Made by a program: the position numbers and the translations under genes. The notes under the pieces were generated by a model. The model was given only the letters and a program-made list of their open reading frames with translations. It was not told where the DNA came from and did no database searches. From NCBI RefSeq assembly GCF_963576545.1, contig NC_083642.1, positions 3,693,688 to 3,757,687 of the forward strand: 64,000 nt of DNA, given 5' to 3'. How positions within the stretch are numbered: position 1 is the stretch's first letter; each line of letters begins with the position of its first letter. This stretch comes from Limanda limanda. Its lineage: Eukaryota; Chordata; Actinopteri; Pleuronectiformes; Pleuronectidae. Shown piece by piece: positions 49,483 to 59,206 of the stretch.

Positions 49483-50950
49483 GTCAGTGCTCGCCGGCGC
49501 CCCCTGCTGTTGTCTCTGGACATCACCAGAGAGGCTGCTTGGAGATCTCTGACAGAGAGGCTGCTGGGAGATCTCTGACAGAGGGGGAGGGTTAAATTAG
49601 ATTTTGATCTAATGTTTTAAATTAAATTACATTTTTATTGCTGTGGATGTAACAACTGATGTTATCTCAGAATTAATCATGTTTACAAAAAACGCTTAAA
49701 CTGAATTAGATTTGTTTTTTCATTTTAGCTTCATAAAAATAATGTGTGTGTGTGTGAATTATGTCAGAGTGTCCTCATGTACAGAGAGACGTGTGTGTGT
49801 GTGTCACAGCTGAAGAAGCTGATGGATTCACACAGTGAACACTGAGCTGCTCTGTGATCACGTTACAGTCACACAACTCCTGACTCGAATCTGATTAACT
49901 CAACACAGACTTCACTGATCAACTGACCTCAGTCCGTTGATCAGGATCGATTCGGTGACTCAGCGTTTCTGAACCCGGACACGATCTGATCTGAGCAGCT
50001 GAGGGAGGTTTTCAGGCTGAAGCTCTTTAACTACGACAGCAGATGTGATGTCACATTAATCTGCTGGTGGATTAAAGAAGCTTCTAACACGTAATGAACC
50101 TGATGATCGATTAATCTGCTGATTCGTCCCAAGATTTATTAACCGACAGATGTGACGAAGACGAGCAGTGAATCCTAACGTCTGAAGCTTTAACAGATAA
50201 CTAAGAAAATGATGAATCAGCTAATTATCTCAGTCACTGCAGCTCCATCATGTTCACAGGTTCTTTTATTACACCGTCATTACAGCACTGTGTCCACTAG
50301 ATGGAGGCAAATCTCCAGGTTCTCTGTTGTGTGTTTGTTTATTTTTAACTCTGGTTCATTCAGTTCTTCACTGCTCTGATGTTTGTGATCCTGCAGGTGG
50401 AGTAAGATCTTCAAGTCTCGTATCGTGCAGACCATCGCTCTGTATGGAAACACCTCGTTCATGGTGGCCATCGCCATCCTCGTCTTCCTGCTCATCGGTA
50501 CGTATAACGAGAGACAACCTGTGAAGTGTTGAACATGTTTCAGACAACAATGTACAATAGAAGAATCAACACAAACTTATAAAACTCTAAGTATTTCATA
50601 ATAAGCACAACAAAGGGACGTAAATAATATAAACAGCCCAAATAAAATCAAGAAAGTTGAATTAAATTAATTTTCAGAATGAATTTAAAAGACGACACTG
50701 ACTCAGCAGCTTGTTTTTAAACGGTTTACTTTCTAATCATTGTTTCCTTTATCTGTTGCATTGTGGGATTGGTGTATTGTGTGTGTCTGTGTCTGTGCAG
50801 ACGCGTTCCGTGAGGTCAGGAAGTACAGCGTCCCGGAGAAGGTCGACCTGACCAACAACCCCAACGCCGTCGAACACATTCACATGAAGCTGTTCAGAGC
50901 TCAGAGGAACGAGTACATCGCCGGCTTCGCCCTGCTGCTGTGCCTGTAAG

Positions 50951-51003
<53 letters not shown>

Positions 51004-53674
51004 CTGTAATACACACAGACACAAACCTTATAACACAGACTGAACACAAATACATCTCACATACACACACAGCTGCTCATTCCTTCCGTCCTACTGTAAA
51101 ATTCCTCTGCATTTAGATCAGTCTGCATGTCACTGTGTGTGTTTGTGTGTGTTTGTGTGTTTCCAGTTGTACTTACTGTAAATCCTCCACGTATGAACAT
51201 CTCTCTCGGTCTTTGATTGGCTGGCAGCTCACACAGGGTCGAACATGCTTTAATATGATTGGCGGCTGAGTTCTGTGACACGTGTGTAGTTATTGGACGC
51301 GGCCTGTTGTCGGGGGAACCCTGAGGTTACTGAGTGATCTAAGTTTCACCTGAAGTTTAGAGTCTGAGCTGTTTGAGTCGAGATCAGAAAACACTGATTT
51401 AAAAGTCTTATTGTAAAGTTAAAGGTCCGATAGGAACTGGAGGTTCATGAACTTTAGTAAAACAGGTAATCTTCACATCTGGGAATCTTGACCCGAAGGC
51501 ATCGTTCTGGAATAAATGACAAACTAAAGTTGTGGTTTAATGAGCTGAACAACTTCCTGCCTCAGATGAGCCACGGGTATCAGAATAAAAGCACTAGTGA
51601 TTCGGCTTTGATTGATTTTATTACGGCAGAACTTTACTGAACTAACAGTTAGAAGACGTTTCTATCAGCGAATGACCTTTGACCCCTTTAGTGTTAACCC
51701 TAACGACCGAATTTTAATTTACACGACTTTACGACATTTTGGAAATTCGACTCGTGATGTGCAAAGTCTGCAGAAGAGTGTGATTCAACTTTCCCTCAAA
51801 AAAGTAAGTCGTTATATAATACGCATTGAATCAGAAGATAAACTTCCCAACAACGAACAAACCGGTGGAAGTTTGCTGCCTGTAGGTGGCGTCAGCTGTT
51901 TGCTGCCTGTAGGTGGCGTCAGATGTTTGCTGCCTGTAGGTGGCGTCAGATGTTTGCTGCCTGTAGGTGGCAACAGCTGTTTGCTGCCTGTAGGTGGCGT
52001 TAGCAGTTTGCTGCCTGTAGGTGGCGTTAGCAGTTTGCTGCCTGTAGGTGGCGTTAGCAGTTTGCTGCCTGTAGGTGGCGTTAGCAGTTTGCTGCCTCTA
52101 GGTGGCGTTAGCAGTTTGCTGCCTGTAGGTGGCGTTAGCAGTTTGCTGCCTGTAGGTGGCGTCAGCAGTTTGCTGCCTGTAGGTGGCGTCAGATGTTTGC
52201 TGCCTGTAGGTGGCGTCAGATGTTTGCTGCCTGTAGGTGGCGTCAGATGTTTGCTGCCTGTAGGTGGCGTCAGATGTTTGCTGCCTGTAGGTGGCAACAG
52301 CTGTTTGCTGCCTGTAGGTGGCGTTAGCAGTTTGCTGCCTGTAGGTGGCGTTAGCAGTTTGCTGCCTGTAGGTGGCGTCAGCAGTTTGCTGCCTGTAGGT
52401 GGCGTCAGATGTTTGCTGCCTGTAGGTGGCGTCAGATGTTTGCTGCCTGTAGGTGGCGTCAGATGTTTGCTGCCTGTAGGTGGCGTCAGATGTTTGCTGC
52501 CTGTAGGTGGCAACAGCTGTTTGCTGCCTGTAGGTGGCGTTAGCAGTTTGCTGCCTGTAGGTGGCGTCAGCAGTTTGCTGCCTGTAGGTGGCGTCAGCTG
52601 TTTGCTGCCTGTAGGTGGCGCCAGCAGCTGGTGATGCTGCTGCGCGGCGTCCGTCTGGTCGCTCAGCAGCAGCTGCTCTGACTCACGGCAGCATGTGATG
52701 AAGCAGCTGCTCCAGCGTTTAGACCGAGCCCGACTGTGACTCAGGAATTTCCAGCCTCGGCCACGAAGGAAATATGTAGCACGGGTTTGTGGAAAGTCTG
52801 AAGCGCTGGCCGCTGATTGGATCGCTAACTGACGGCCATATTTGGATCTGAGAGCATAATCTCCCACAGACTTGATCTAATAAACTTAAGGTTGTTTCTG
52901 GAGTCTGATGTTTAGAGGAACCTTCAGAGCAGCAGCCTGAGAACTTCTCCCTCTGAGCTTTGAGCTCACACATCAATGATAGTCTTATATTTAAGCCAAT
53001 AAATTAAAGGAAACATATTCTGCTCATATTTAGGGTCTTAATTTGAATTAGTGTTATTATTTGCAAATGTGTTAATGTTCAGTAACCACTTTCCTCAGAC
53101 TGTTCACTGCTGCAGCTCCTCTTTCAGCCTCTGTCTCAAACAGATTCTGCGCAAAGCACGGAACCTCAGGATCCATAGTTGAGTGTTTATAAACCCATCG
53201 CTGCTGAACGCATCACACCTGACGTGCTCCTGTACGACCACCGCACACTTCACACTGCGTCCTTCATCCTCCAGACTCTGCTCGTCTTCCTCACTGATCT
53301 CAGACGACACTTCTGACATGATTCCTATGATTGATTCTTCTCAGTGGTCTCTGTGTGCCCTTCAGGGTCACATGGTTAAAATTCAACACTGCCGCTTTAA
53401 TCCGATCCACCGACAGGTCGCCTATGGGAATGGGGGCAGTTATTCTGTACGTCTGCCCCCTACAGCGCTGCCCTCCCCCGACCTGACGCACCATCACATC
53501 CCCGTCTGTCAGCGCCACACACGTCCAGCAGGGAAATGTCAGGGGTAACTCAGTCTGTGTGTGAATCCCAGTGTCACATGGTAACTCTACTGTGGTGACT
53601 GGCTATATTAGGTTGTGTGTGATTTGTTTTAGCCTTTACAACAGATGGTCTGATTCACTGAAGAGAGAGAGAGA

Positions 53675-53720
<46 letters not shown>

Positions 53721-56500
53721 AAACAGCTTCAGTTAGTTTCAGGTGGTTTTTGTGGGGTTTTTGTTTAGCAGTTGTCAAAGTGCTACTGGTTCTGTACAAT
53801 TAACTGTATATAAAGACGATCAGTGACTGTATATAACAGATTGATGAGACATCTTCACTTTTTCTAAAAGGCGCAGGCGTGATTAATTAAGTTTCGAACG
53901 CACTGACCCGTTGTGTGTGTTTGTGTGTGTGTTTGTTGTGTGTTGCAGGTTGCTGCGTCGGCTGGCCACTCTGCTCTCCCAGCAGGCTTCTCTCATGGCC
54001 TCCAACGAAGCCTTCAAGAAGCAGGCGGAGGGCGCCAGCAACGCCGCCAAGAAATACATGGAGGAGAATGAAGAGCTGCAGGAGGTGAGGCACACACACG
54101 CATGCACGTTTCATTGTGTAACTTTCAGTGTAAGACACTCACCAGTTGGGGGCAGCACTAATCTACAGCTGCTAAACTAAACCCCAAGTAAACAGTGGGG
54201 AGATTCACACAGGAACACAACGCTCTCATTCACAATGTGACACACACACTCTGTGGTAATCTGACCGGGGTTTGTTCGGGGTGAAGAGATCAGCGAGTGC
54301 TCCGCTGCTAAAAGGGGAAATTGCTTCATGTGCATATGACAAGCATTCACACACATGCTCTCACACATGCTCTCTCACACACTCACACACTCACACACTC
54401 ACACACACACACACACACACACTCCGGCAGCATGGTGATTACCCGTGGTTCAGTTTCCAGGAAGATGTTTTGTTTTTCTAGGAGTTTTGGCAGCAGATTG
54501 AATAAATTTGAATTGAAATATTTTTGTTGTAAACTGATCTGCTGTTTGTTCAGTTTCACACTGAGACTTTTATCTGAGAGAACGACTTTTAAAATACACA
54601 AATTCATCACTGGTTCATCACTGGTTCATCACTGGTTCATCACTGGTTCATCACTGGTTCATCACACATCAGGTTAAGTGTTCAGTTGATTAATGAAGTT
54701 GTCACTGGTGAGGAGACGATAATTTAGTAAACACGTTTAATCATCAAAAATCATTTGCACTTCAGTTCACAGAGGGACAGTGAAAAGACCACGTTAGCTT
54801 TGACTTTCTGCAAACTGCTAACTGCTAGAAGCTAACTGCTAGAAGCTAACTGCTAGAAGCTAACTGCTAGAAGCTAACTGCTAGAAGCTAGCTGCTGTTG
54901 AGTGACTGCAGCTGTGTCCTTGGACCTTTAGACCGTGAAGGTCGAGATGCTCTGTTCTGAGGTGGATTTCCTACTTGCATCACCAGCTCGTTCTGCGTCT
55001 ACTGTTGCATCGTTAGCTACTTTCAAGCTCAGAGAACCAACTCTAAACAAAGATGGACGACACGTCTGTGCCTCGTTCCACTTTAATTTATCTGTGTTGT
55101 TTTAACTCCATCTCCAAGTGTTTGGTGAGAACAGCTGAGCAGGAGCCGTTGTGGTTTCTTGTAAATCTGTGTTGAGCTCCATCAAACGCTCCAGATACAG
55201 AATCAGTTTCTTCTGATTTGCTCTGGGGACTTTTTTAATGATGTATTAAATCGTTTGGTTTCTGTGGCGTAAACGCTGGGATCCGAGTTGATGTTTGATG
55301 CTCTGACGTGTCGGTGAAGCTCCGTGAGTCTCAGTCCTCGTGCCGCCGGCTTCGGTTCACGCTGCAGTAAAATCTGTTTTTATGGCCGAGCGTCGAGTTA
55401 ACGGCCTGAAGCTCAGCAGCTGCTTCACTCTGTCACTGAACCACTTTACAGCTCCTTAGACACATGTGCACGTCAGGAAAATAACTCTGTACATTAACTC
55501 AAGTACTGGACTAAAGTACAATTATAAAGTAACTCTTTTTTACTTGAGTAATTATTTCTTCCCATGTGAAAGTCGCTGCTGCATTTCATGGTTGGAAATG
55601 GTCGTTTTTAATGTAACACATTCTATTGATCATTTCAATTTCGTGTAATTTACTTGAAGTACTTTACCATCTAAGAGTTTTTATGCATCATTCATTTATT
55701 TCTTCAGTAGTGACACACACACACACAGAGGTTGTCCTAGGTGTTTTCTATGACACACACACACGTGATCTTTTTTCGTCAGTTTCCTCTTTTTAATTCT
55801 GTTTCCCTCCAGAAAGCAGAGTAAGATGTGAACTGATGGTTCATGAAGGAACTGAGTTTATTTCACTTCAGACACACACAGAGAAACGTTGTCTAACTTT
55901 CTGTTTGTGATCACTGCGTCGTCACTCATCGTCTTTATGAACAGAAACTGATCGTGTTGGTTTTTTCTGTCTCACAGAAACTGCGTAATGCTGGAGTGGA
56001 GGTGCCGGAGGCCGGGAAGAAGGGAGCAGGACCACAGGAGGAGAACAAGAACCTGAAAGAGGAGGTGAAGACTCTGAAGGAGGAGAGAGACGCCAGCAAG
56101 AAAGGTGAGAGATCCTGTACTAACATCGAGTGTTGGGCTCGGGATGTTTTATCTCTGAGTGTCCTCACGGAGCTAGAAGTACAAACGTGTGTGTCTGTGT
56201 GTGTGTGTGTGTGTCTGTGTGTGTGATCTCTGAACTTCTCTGTCATTGTTTCCAGCTCTGCAGAAGTCGGACAGTGACGTTCGAGCGATGAAGAAACAGG
56301 CAGAGAACCTGACAGTGGAATACGACAGACTGCTGGAGGAGCATAGCAAGCTGCTGGTAACACAGACACACACACACACACACACACACACTGAGCACAG
56401 CGACACACACACACTGAGCAAAGACACACACACACAAGATCAGTGTTTTTAATGCCCTGTTCTCTGTCTGCAGGCGACCAGCGACAAGAAGTCAGACTGA
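49391..56500 (+). CDS. bcap31: B-cell receptor-associated protein 31
   Basis: Seven coding exons with matched phases join into 729 nt, or 242 residues (human protein 246). The start ATG gives MSLQWTAVATFLYAEVF, the invariant family N-terminus. Three hydrophobic segments (about 7-27, 44-64 and 103-120) precede a long cytosolic coiled coil (FKKQAEGASNAAKKYMEENE; EYDRLLEEHSKLL). The C-terminus KKSD is a KKxx COPI ER-retrieval signal. In mammals BAP31 sorts membrane cargo at the ER and is a caspase-8 substrate in apoptosis; the AAVD-G cleavage motifs of the human protein are not present here. Transcription is in the same direction as plxna3, 17 kb downstream. Identity is firm. Confidence 0.97.
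49483..50396 (+). other. bcap31: bcap31 intron 2
   Basis: A 30-bp sequence (GAGAGGCTGCTKGGAGATCT core) is duplicated in tandem at 49526-49585. Nothing else stands out. Confidence 0.5.
50397..50497 (+). CDS. bcap31: bcap31 exon 3
   Basis: It encodes RWSKIFKSRIVQTIALYGNT and SFMVAIAILVFLLI plus a split Asp: the second membrane segment. The donor is GTACGT. Confidence 0.95.
50498..50800 (+). other. bcap31: bcap31 intron 3
   Basis: A 303-bp AT-rich intron with a GTACGT donor and a GTGCAG acceptor. No other feature was seen. Confidence 0.55.
50801..50945 (+). CDS. bcap31: bcap31 exon 4
   Basis: It encodes DAFREVRKYSVPEKVDLTNN, then EHIHMKLFRAQRNEYIAGFA, then LLLCL: the loop and third membrane segment. 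The donor GTAAGA leads directly into CA repeats (50950-51003). Confidence 0.96.
51872..52627 (+). repeat. 27-bp minisatellite, 28 copies, each with a CTCF-like core
   Basis: Twenty-eight head-to-tail copies share the core CTGCCTGTAGGTGGCG. Variants differ in the next bases (TCAGATG, TTAGCAG, TCAGCAG, AACAGCTG-like). Units 12-19 and 20-27 repeat the same order (four TCAGATG, one AACAGCTG, three others), giving a 216-bp higher-order period. Because 27 is a multiple of three and units lack stops in two frames, long open frames appear on both strands; these are not taken as genes. CCTGTAGGTGGCG fits the CTCF consensus CCASYAGRKGGCR at all but one position. Confidence 0.95.
53667..53718 (+). repeat. 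(GA)n/(CA)n microsatellite
   Basis: A short GA run passes into about 44 bp of CA, in bcap31 intron 4. Confidence 0.9.
53949..54084 (+). CDS. bcap31: bcap31 exon 5
   Basis: It encodes LLRRLATLLSQQASLMASNE, then AFKKQAEGASNAAKKYMEEN and EELQE, the start of the cytosolic coiled coil. The donor is GTGAGG. The preceding 3-kb intron holds the 27-bp minisatellite. Confidence 0.96.
54602..54664 (+). repeat. 11-bp tandem repeat
   Basis: TTCATCACTGG is repeated about 5 to 6 times, perfect apart from the last copy. Confidence 0.9.
54823..54893 (+). repeat. 14-bp tandem repeat
   Basis: TAACTGCTAGAAGC is repeated five times; it is in bcap31 intron 5. Confidence 0.9.
55978..56104 (+). CDS. bcap31: bcap31 exon 6
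   Basis: It encodes KLRNAGVEVPEAGKKGAGPQ and EENKNLKEEVKTLKEERDAS KK. It replaces the mammalian segment that contains the first AAVD-G caspase site; none is seen here. The donor is GTGAGA. Confidence 0.94.
56256..56356 (+). CDS. bcap31: bcap31 exon 7
   Basis: It encodes ALQKSDSDVRAMKKQAENLT and VEYDRLLEEHSKLL, the distal coiled coil related to the death-effector-like region of human BAP31. The donor GTAACA runs into CA repeats. Confidence 0.95.
56474..56500 (+). CDS. bcap31: bcap31 exon 8 coding part
   Basis: It encodes ATSDKKSD and TGA. The last four residues KKSD form the dilysine ER-retrieval signal. The same exon continues as 3' UTR. Confidence 0.93.
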   Translation, partial: ATSDKKSD

Positions 56501-56830
56501 GGAGGAGAAACAGTTTCCAGCTTCTCTCATCTTCATCTTCATCACCTTCGACGTCCACAGCTTCTGTTTCCACCTCGACGTCCTGCGCAGCGGTGTGATG
56601 TCACTTCCTCTCTGGCTGTGATTGCTTCATTAGCCTGTTCAAGCTTTTTCGGAAGATAAAAAAAACTCTTCACTTGTGTTTCTGTTGGACTTTCTGATTT
56701 TGTTTCTTGTTCACAGATTTTTTTGTTTTCTGTCAGTTAAGCGGTTTGTCCGTCTGAAACAATCGGATCTGATAATTTCCTGTTTCCTGCTGACGAGTTT
56801 TCATTCCAAAATAAAAGCTCCAATGGTTTT
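56501..56830 (+). terminator. bcap31: bcap31 3' UTR and poly(A) signal
   Basis: AATAAA lies at 56810-56815, about 310 bp past the stop, and is the likely main signal. A second AATAAA at 57933-57938 could give a longer form of about 1.4 kb. Confidence 0.6.
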
Positions 56831-57187
56831 ATAAAAACATTCGTCTGGCGTCTCGGACGAATGTTTTTCACATTCCCGGTTAAAAGTGTCCAAACAGAAA
56901 CCATCTTCAGACTCGGCTCAGAAATCACCTGGTGAATGTCGGGTTGTGAATTTATCCTGAATGTTTTTTTTTCTGATTTGAATGAAATTCCCTGAACTCT
57001 GACAAATCAAGTCTCGAAGTTCGTTGCTGTGACGACCAACATGGGGTCAAAGGTTGCGTCTCTTTAAAGAAGTGAAACTTTTCATCTTCTGACTCTTGAG
57101 TGTTTACTTTTCTTGTTGGTTCAGCCTCAGTTTTTTTTCTTTGCTTTGCTCTGGCTCCGCCCACACTGATGTGTTGTAATTTTAAAT

Positions 57188-57520
57188 CTCATCACTGTTG
57201 CTATGGTTATGCCTTCCGTCCACAAGACTCAGAGTTTTCCAGCCTGTGAATCAGTGACTTGTGTAAACGCTGCTGGTCTCGTTTCAGTTTGAAAACTCTG
57301 GGTTTGTGATTTAGTCTGAACGGAAACTTTAGTAAACGAAGACGTCCAGGTTCTCTTCCTGATTGGTTCCCGTCAGTCACATGACTCGACTACGAGCGGT
57401 GAATACAAAACGTTTCTAACACTTCCAGTCAGTAACAGTTCCACCTCGTTAAAACCCTGCTCTCACTCGGTAACCAAGCAACCAACTGTTTACGTCACAT
57501 GACCAGTGGACATGAATGAA
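57188..57520 (+). repeat. Dispersed repeat family 1, longest copy
   Basis: It runs from TCATCACTGTTGCTATGGTT through AGTTTGAAAACTCTGGGTTT and GTCACATGACTCGACTACG to GTTTACGTCACATGACCAGT. It serves as the reference for the other relics. No terminal inverted repeat was clearly seen. Confidence 0.65.
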
Positions 57521-58230
57521 ATGAAAACTTGTCAGTGTGGGCGGAGCCGTGTTCTGACGACACAAGATCATTTTGTTTCACACTTTAAACTTTAAAACCT
57601 TGTTTGATGTTTGTTCTGTTGGTGGAGGAAGAATCACACGATGTTTGTATCGAAAGAAAACTTCTGCTCAGCCGAATGTGAACGATTGCGTGAAAAGGCT
57701 CAAACCAAACATGATCAGCGTCTGTTTTCAAAGATGGCCGACACAGGCTCTCAGTTGTTAATAATGACTTAAAGACCAAACCCATCAGAAACAGGAACAT
57801 GCACATATGTAACTTCCTGTTGTCTTTACTCACAGCCGCTGGTTTCCTGTGACCTGATGTGAAACTGTTGATCTGTATGTGAAAGTTCATGTGAGGTTCA
57901 TGGATCATGTGTCAACTTCCTGTTTGATACGAAATAAACTGTCGACTCAGTGGATTACAGGATCTCCTCTGTTTCTTTAACTCGTCTCTGAAACGTCCCA
58001 GTAAGAGTTTAGTTTCTCTAAATGACATCACTGAGATCTTCTGTTATTACTGATGTTCAGTGAACAGACTCCAGAGTCTCCTTTGTTAAAGAGCAGTTGA
58101 ATGTCTTATTGAATAATCAATAACGTGATTTGATTGGCTGATGACTTTCCTGCAAAGTTTCTCTGAACTTATACTAAATATAACACAAGCTAAAGAAGCA
58201 CAATGCATTTCATCAGCATGAGATTCTTGT

Positions 58231-58371
58231 TTGGTGCATGTCCCATCTGCTAACATGGAGGAGGATAATGTATGATCATCACTGCAGCCGGACACCAGGG
58301 GGCGATGAAGATAGTTTGACTCCACGTTGGCGCTGCAGTGTCGTACTTCTGTATTTACAGTCTGTGGTGAA
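58231..58371 (+). repeat. Dispersed repeat family 2 with CTCF-like core
   Basis: TCCCATCTGCTAACATGGAG, CTGCAGCCGGACACCAGGGG, GCGATGAAG, and TTCTGTATTTACAGTCTGTG. It lies downstream of bcap31. Confidence 0.6.
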
Positions 58372-59174
58372 ACAAACCGTTTGGGTTAAAATCTGAATTA
58401 AAAACTTCACTGAGAATCTGGTGTTGAAATAAATGCGTCATATTTATTTAGAAACAACTTCTCTATTCATGTTTTGCTCGTAAGTAGCGTGAAGACGTCC
58501 AGTGAAACTCTGACGTGACTTCAGGACCGAACATGGTTCCTCTTCTTTCTGTCTAAACTTAGCGTCACAGCTCTTCTTCCTCTCGTCTTCATAAAGCAAC
58601 TGTTGGTCTCAACATCCGTTTGGTTTGGAACCAGTTTGATCCAGAGCCTCTGCAGCGTCTCACCAGATCAGCTTTCACCCCCCCCCAACAGCCTGTGTCT
58701 CAAACCGCTGACAGGACAGCGTCTGCTTTCAGCCTCGAGTATTTCTGTCTTCTGCTTCTTGGAAGTTCATACTTTCAAAACTTCAGGCTGCACAGAACCA
58801 TCACAGAACCATAACAGAAACATTAGGGAACCAACAGAGAACCATCACAGAACTCTATTGATCCAGGTGTTATATATGTCTTCATAAATTTATATATCTA
58901 TACATTTATAAATTCCTTCATTTGTGATAACATCTCAACACTAAAATTAATCCATCTATACACTGAGTTAACCCCGCCCACCTAATCAACATAAGTGTAG
59001 AAAACAAAAACAGATTTTTCAACACAAACTATATTTATTTTTCCATTTATGTGCTTATTTATTTATGTCCTTCATAATATGAAAAGATTTAGATTTAACT
59101 TTGAAGTTTTTTCTGAGTTTCATGTTTTCTCATCAACATCCCACGTCCCAAACAACCCAGTAACCACGGAGACG

Positions 59175-59206
59175 GATCAGCTGTTTTTCAAGATGCTGGT
59201 TTTATT
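59175..59206 (-). terminator. Possible minus-strand poly(A) signal
   Basis: TTTATT at 59201-59206 (AATAAA on the minus strand), with CCGTGGTTACTGGGTTG-type GT-rich DNA downstream on that strand. Confidence 0.3.

Larger units (their letters stand above)
50946..53948 (+). other. bcap31: bcap31 intron 4
   Basis: A 3-kb intron with CA repeats at the donor, the 28-copy 27-bp minisatellite (51872-52627), an unassigned 71-codon minus-strand ORF (53104-53319) and a CA array (53667-53718). Confidence 0.65.
54085..55977 (+). other. bcap31: bcap31 intron 5
   Basis: It holds short tandem repeats at 54370-54422 (CA), 54602-54664 (11 bp) and 54823-54893 (14 bp), and AT-rich unique DNA. No exon was seen. 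Confidence 0.55.
56831..59180. other. Region downstream of bcap31
   Basis: It contains a family 1 repeat (57188-57520), a second AATAAA at 57933 and a family 2 repeat (58231-58371). No gene was seen. Confidence 0.5.

Noticed and set aside
51612..52634. A 340-codon + strand open frame and a 351-codon - strand frame across the minisatellite
   Set aside because: The 27-bp unit is a multiple of three and happens to lack stops, so both strands stay open. The frames begin and end in non-coding intron DNA and consist of LLPVGGVRC-type repeats.
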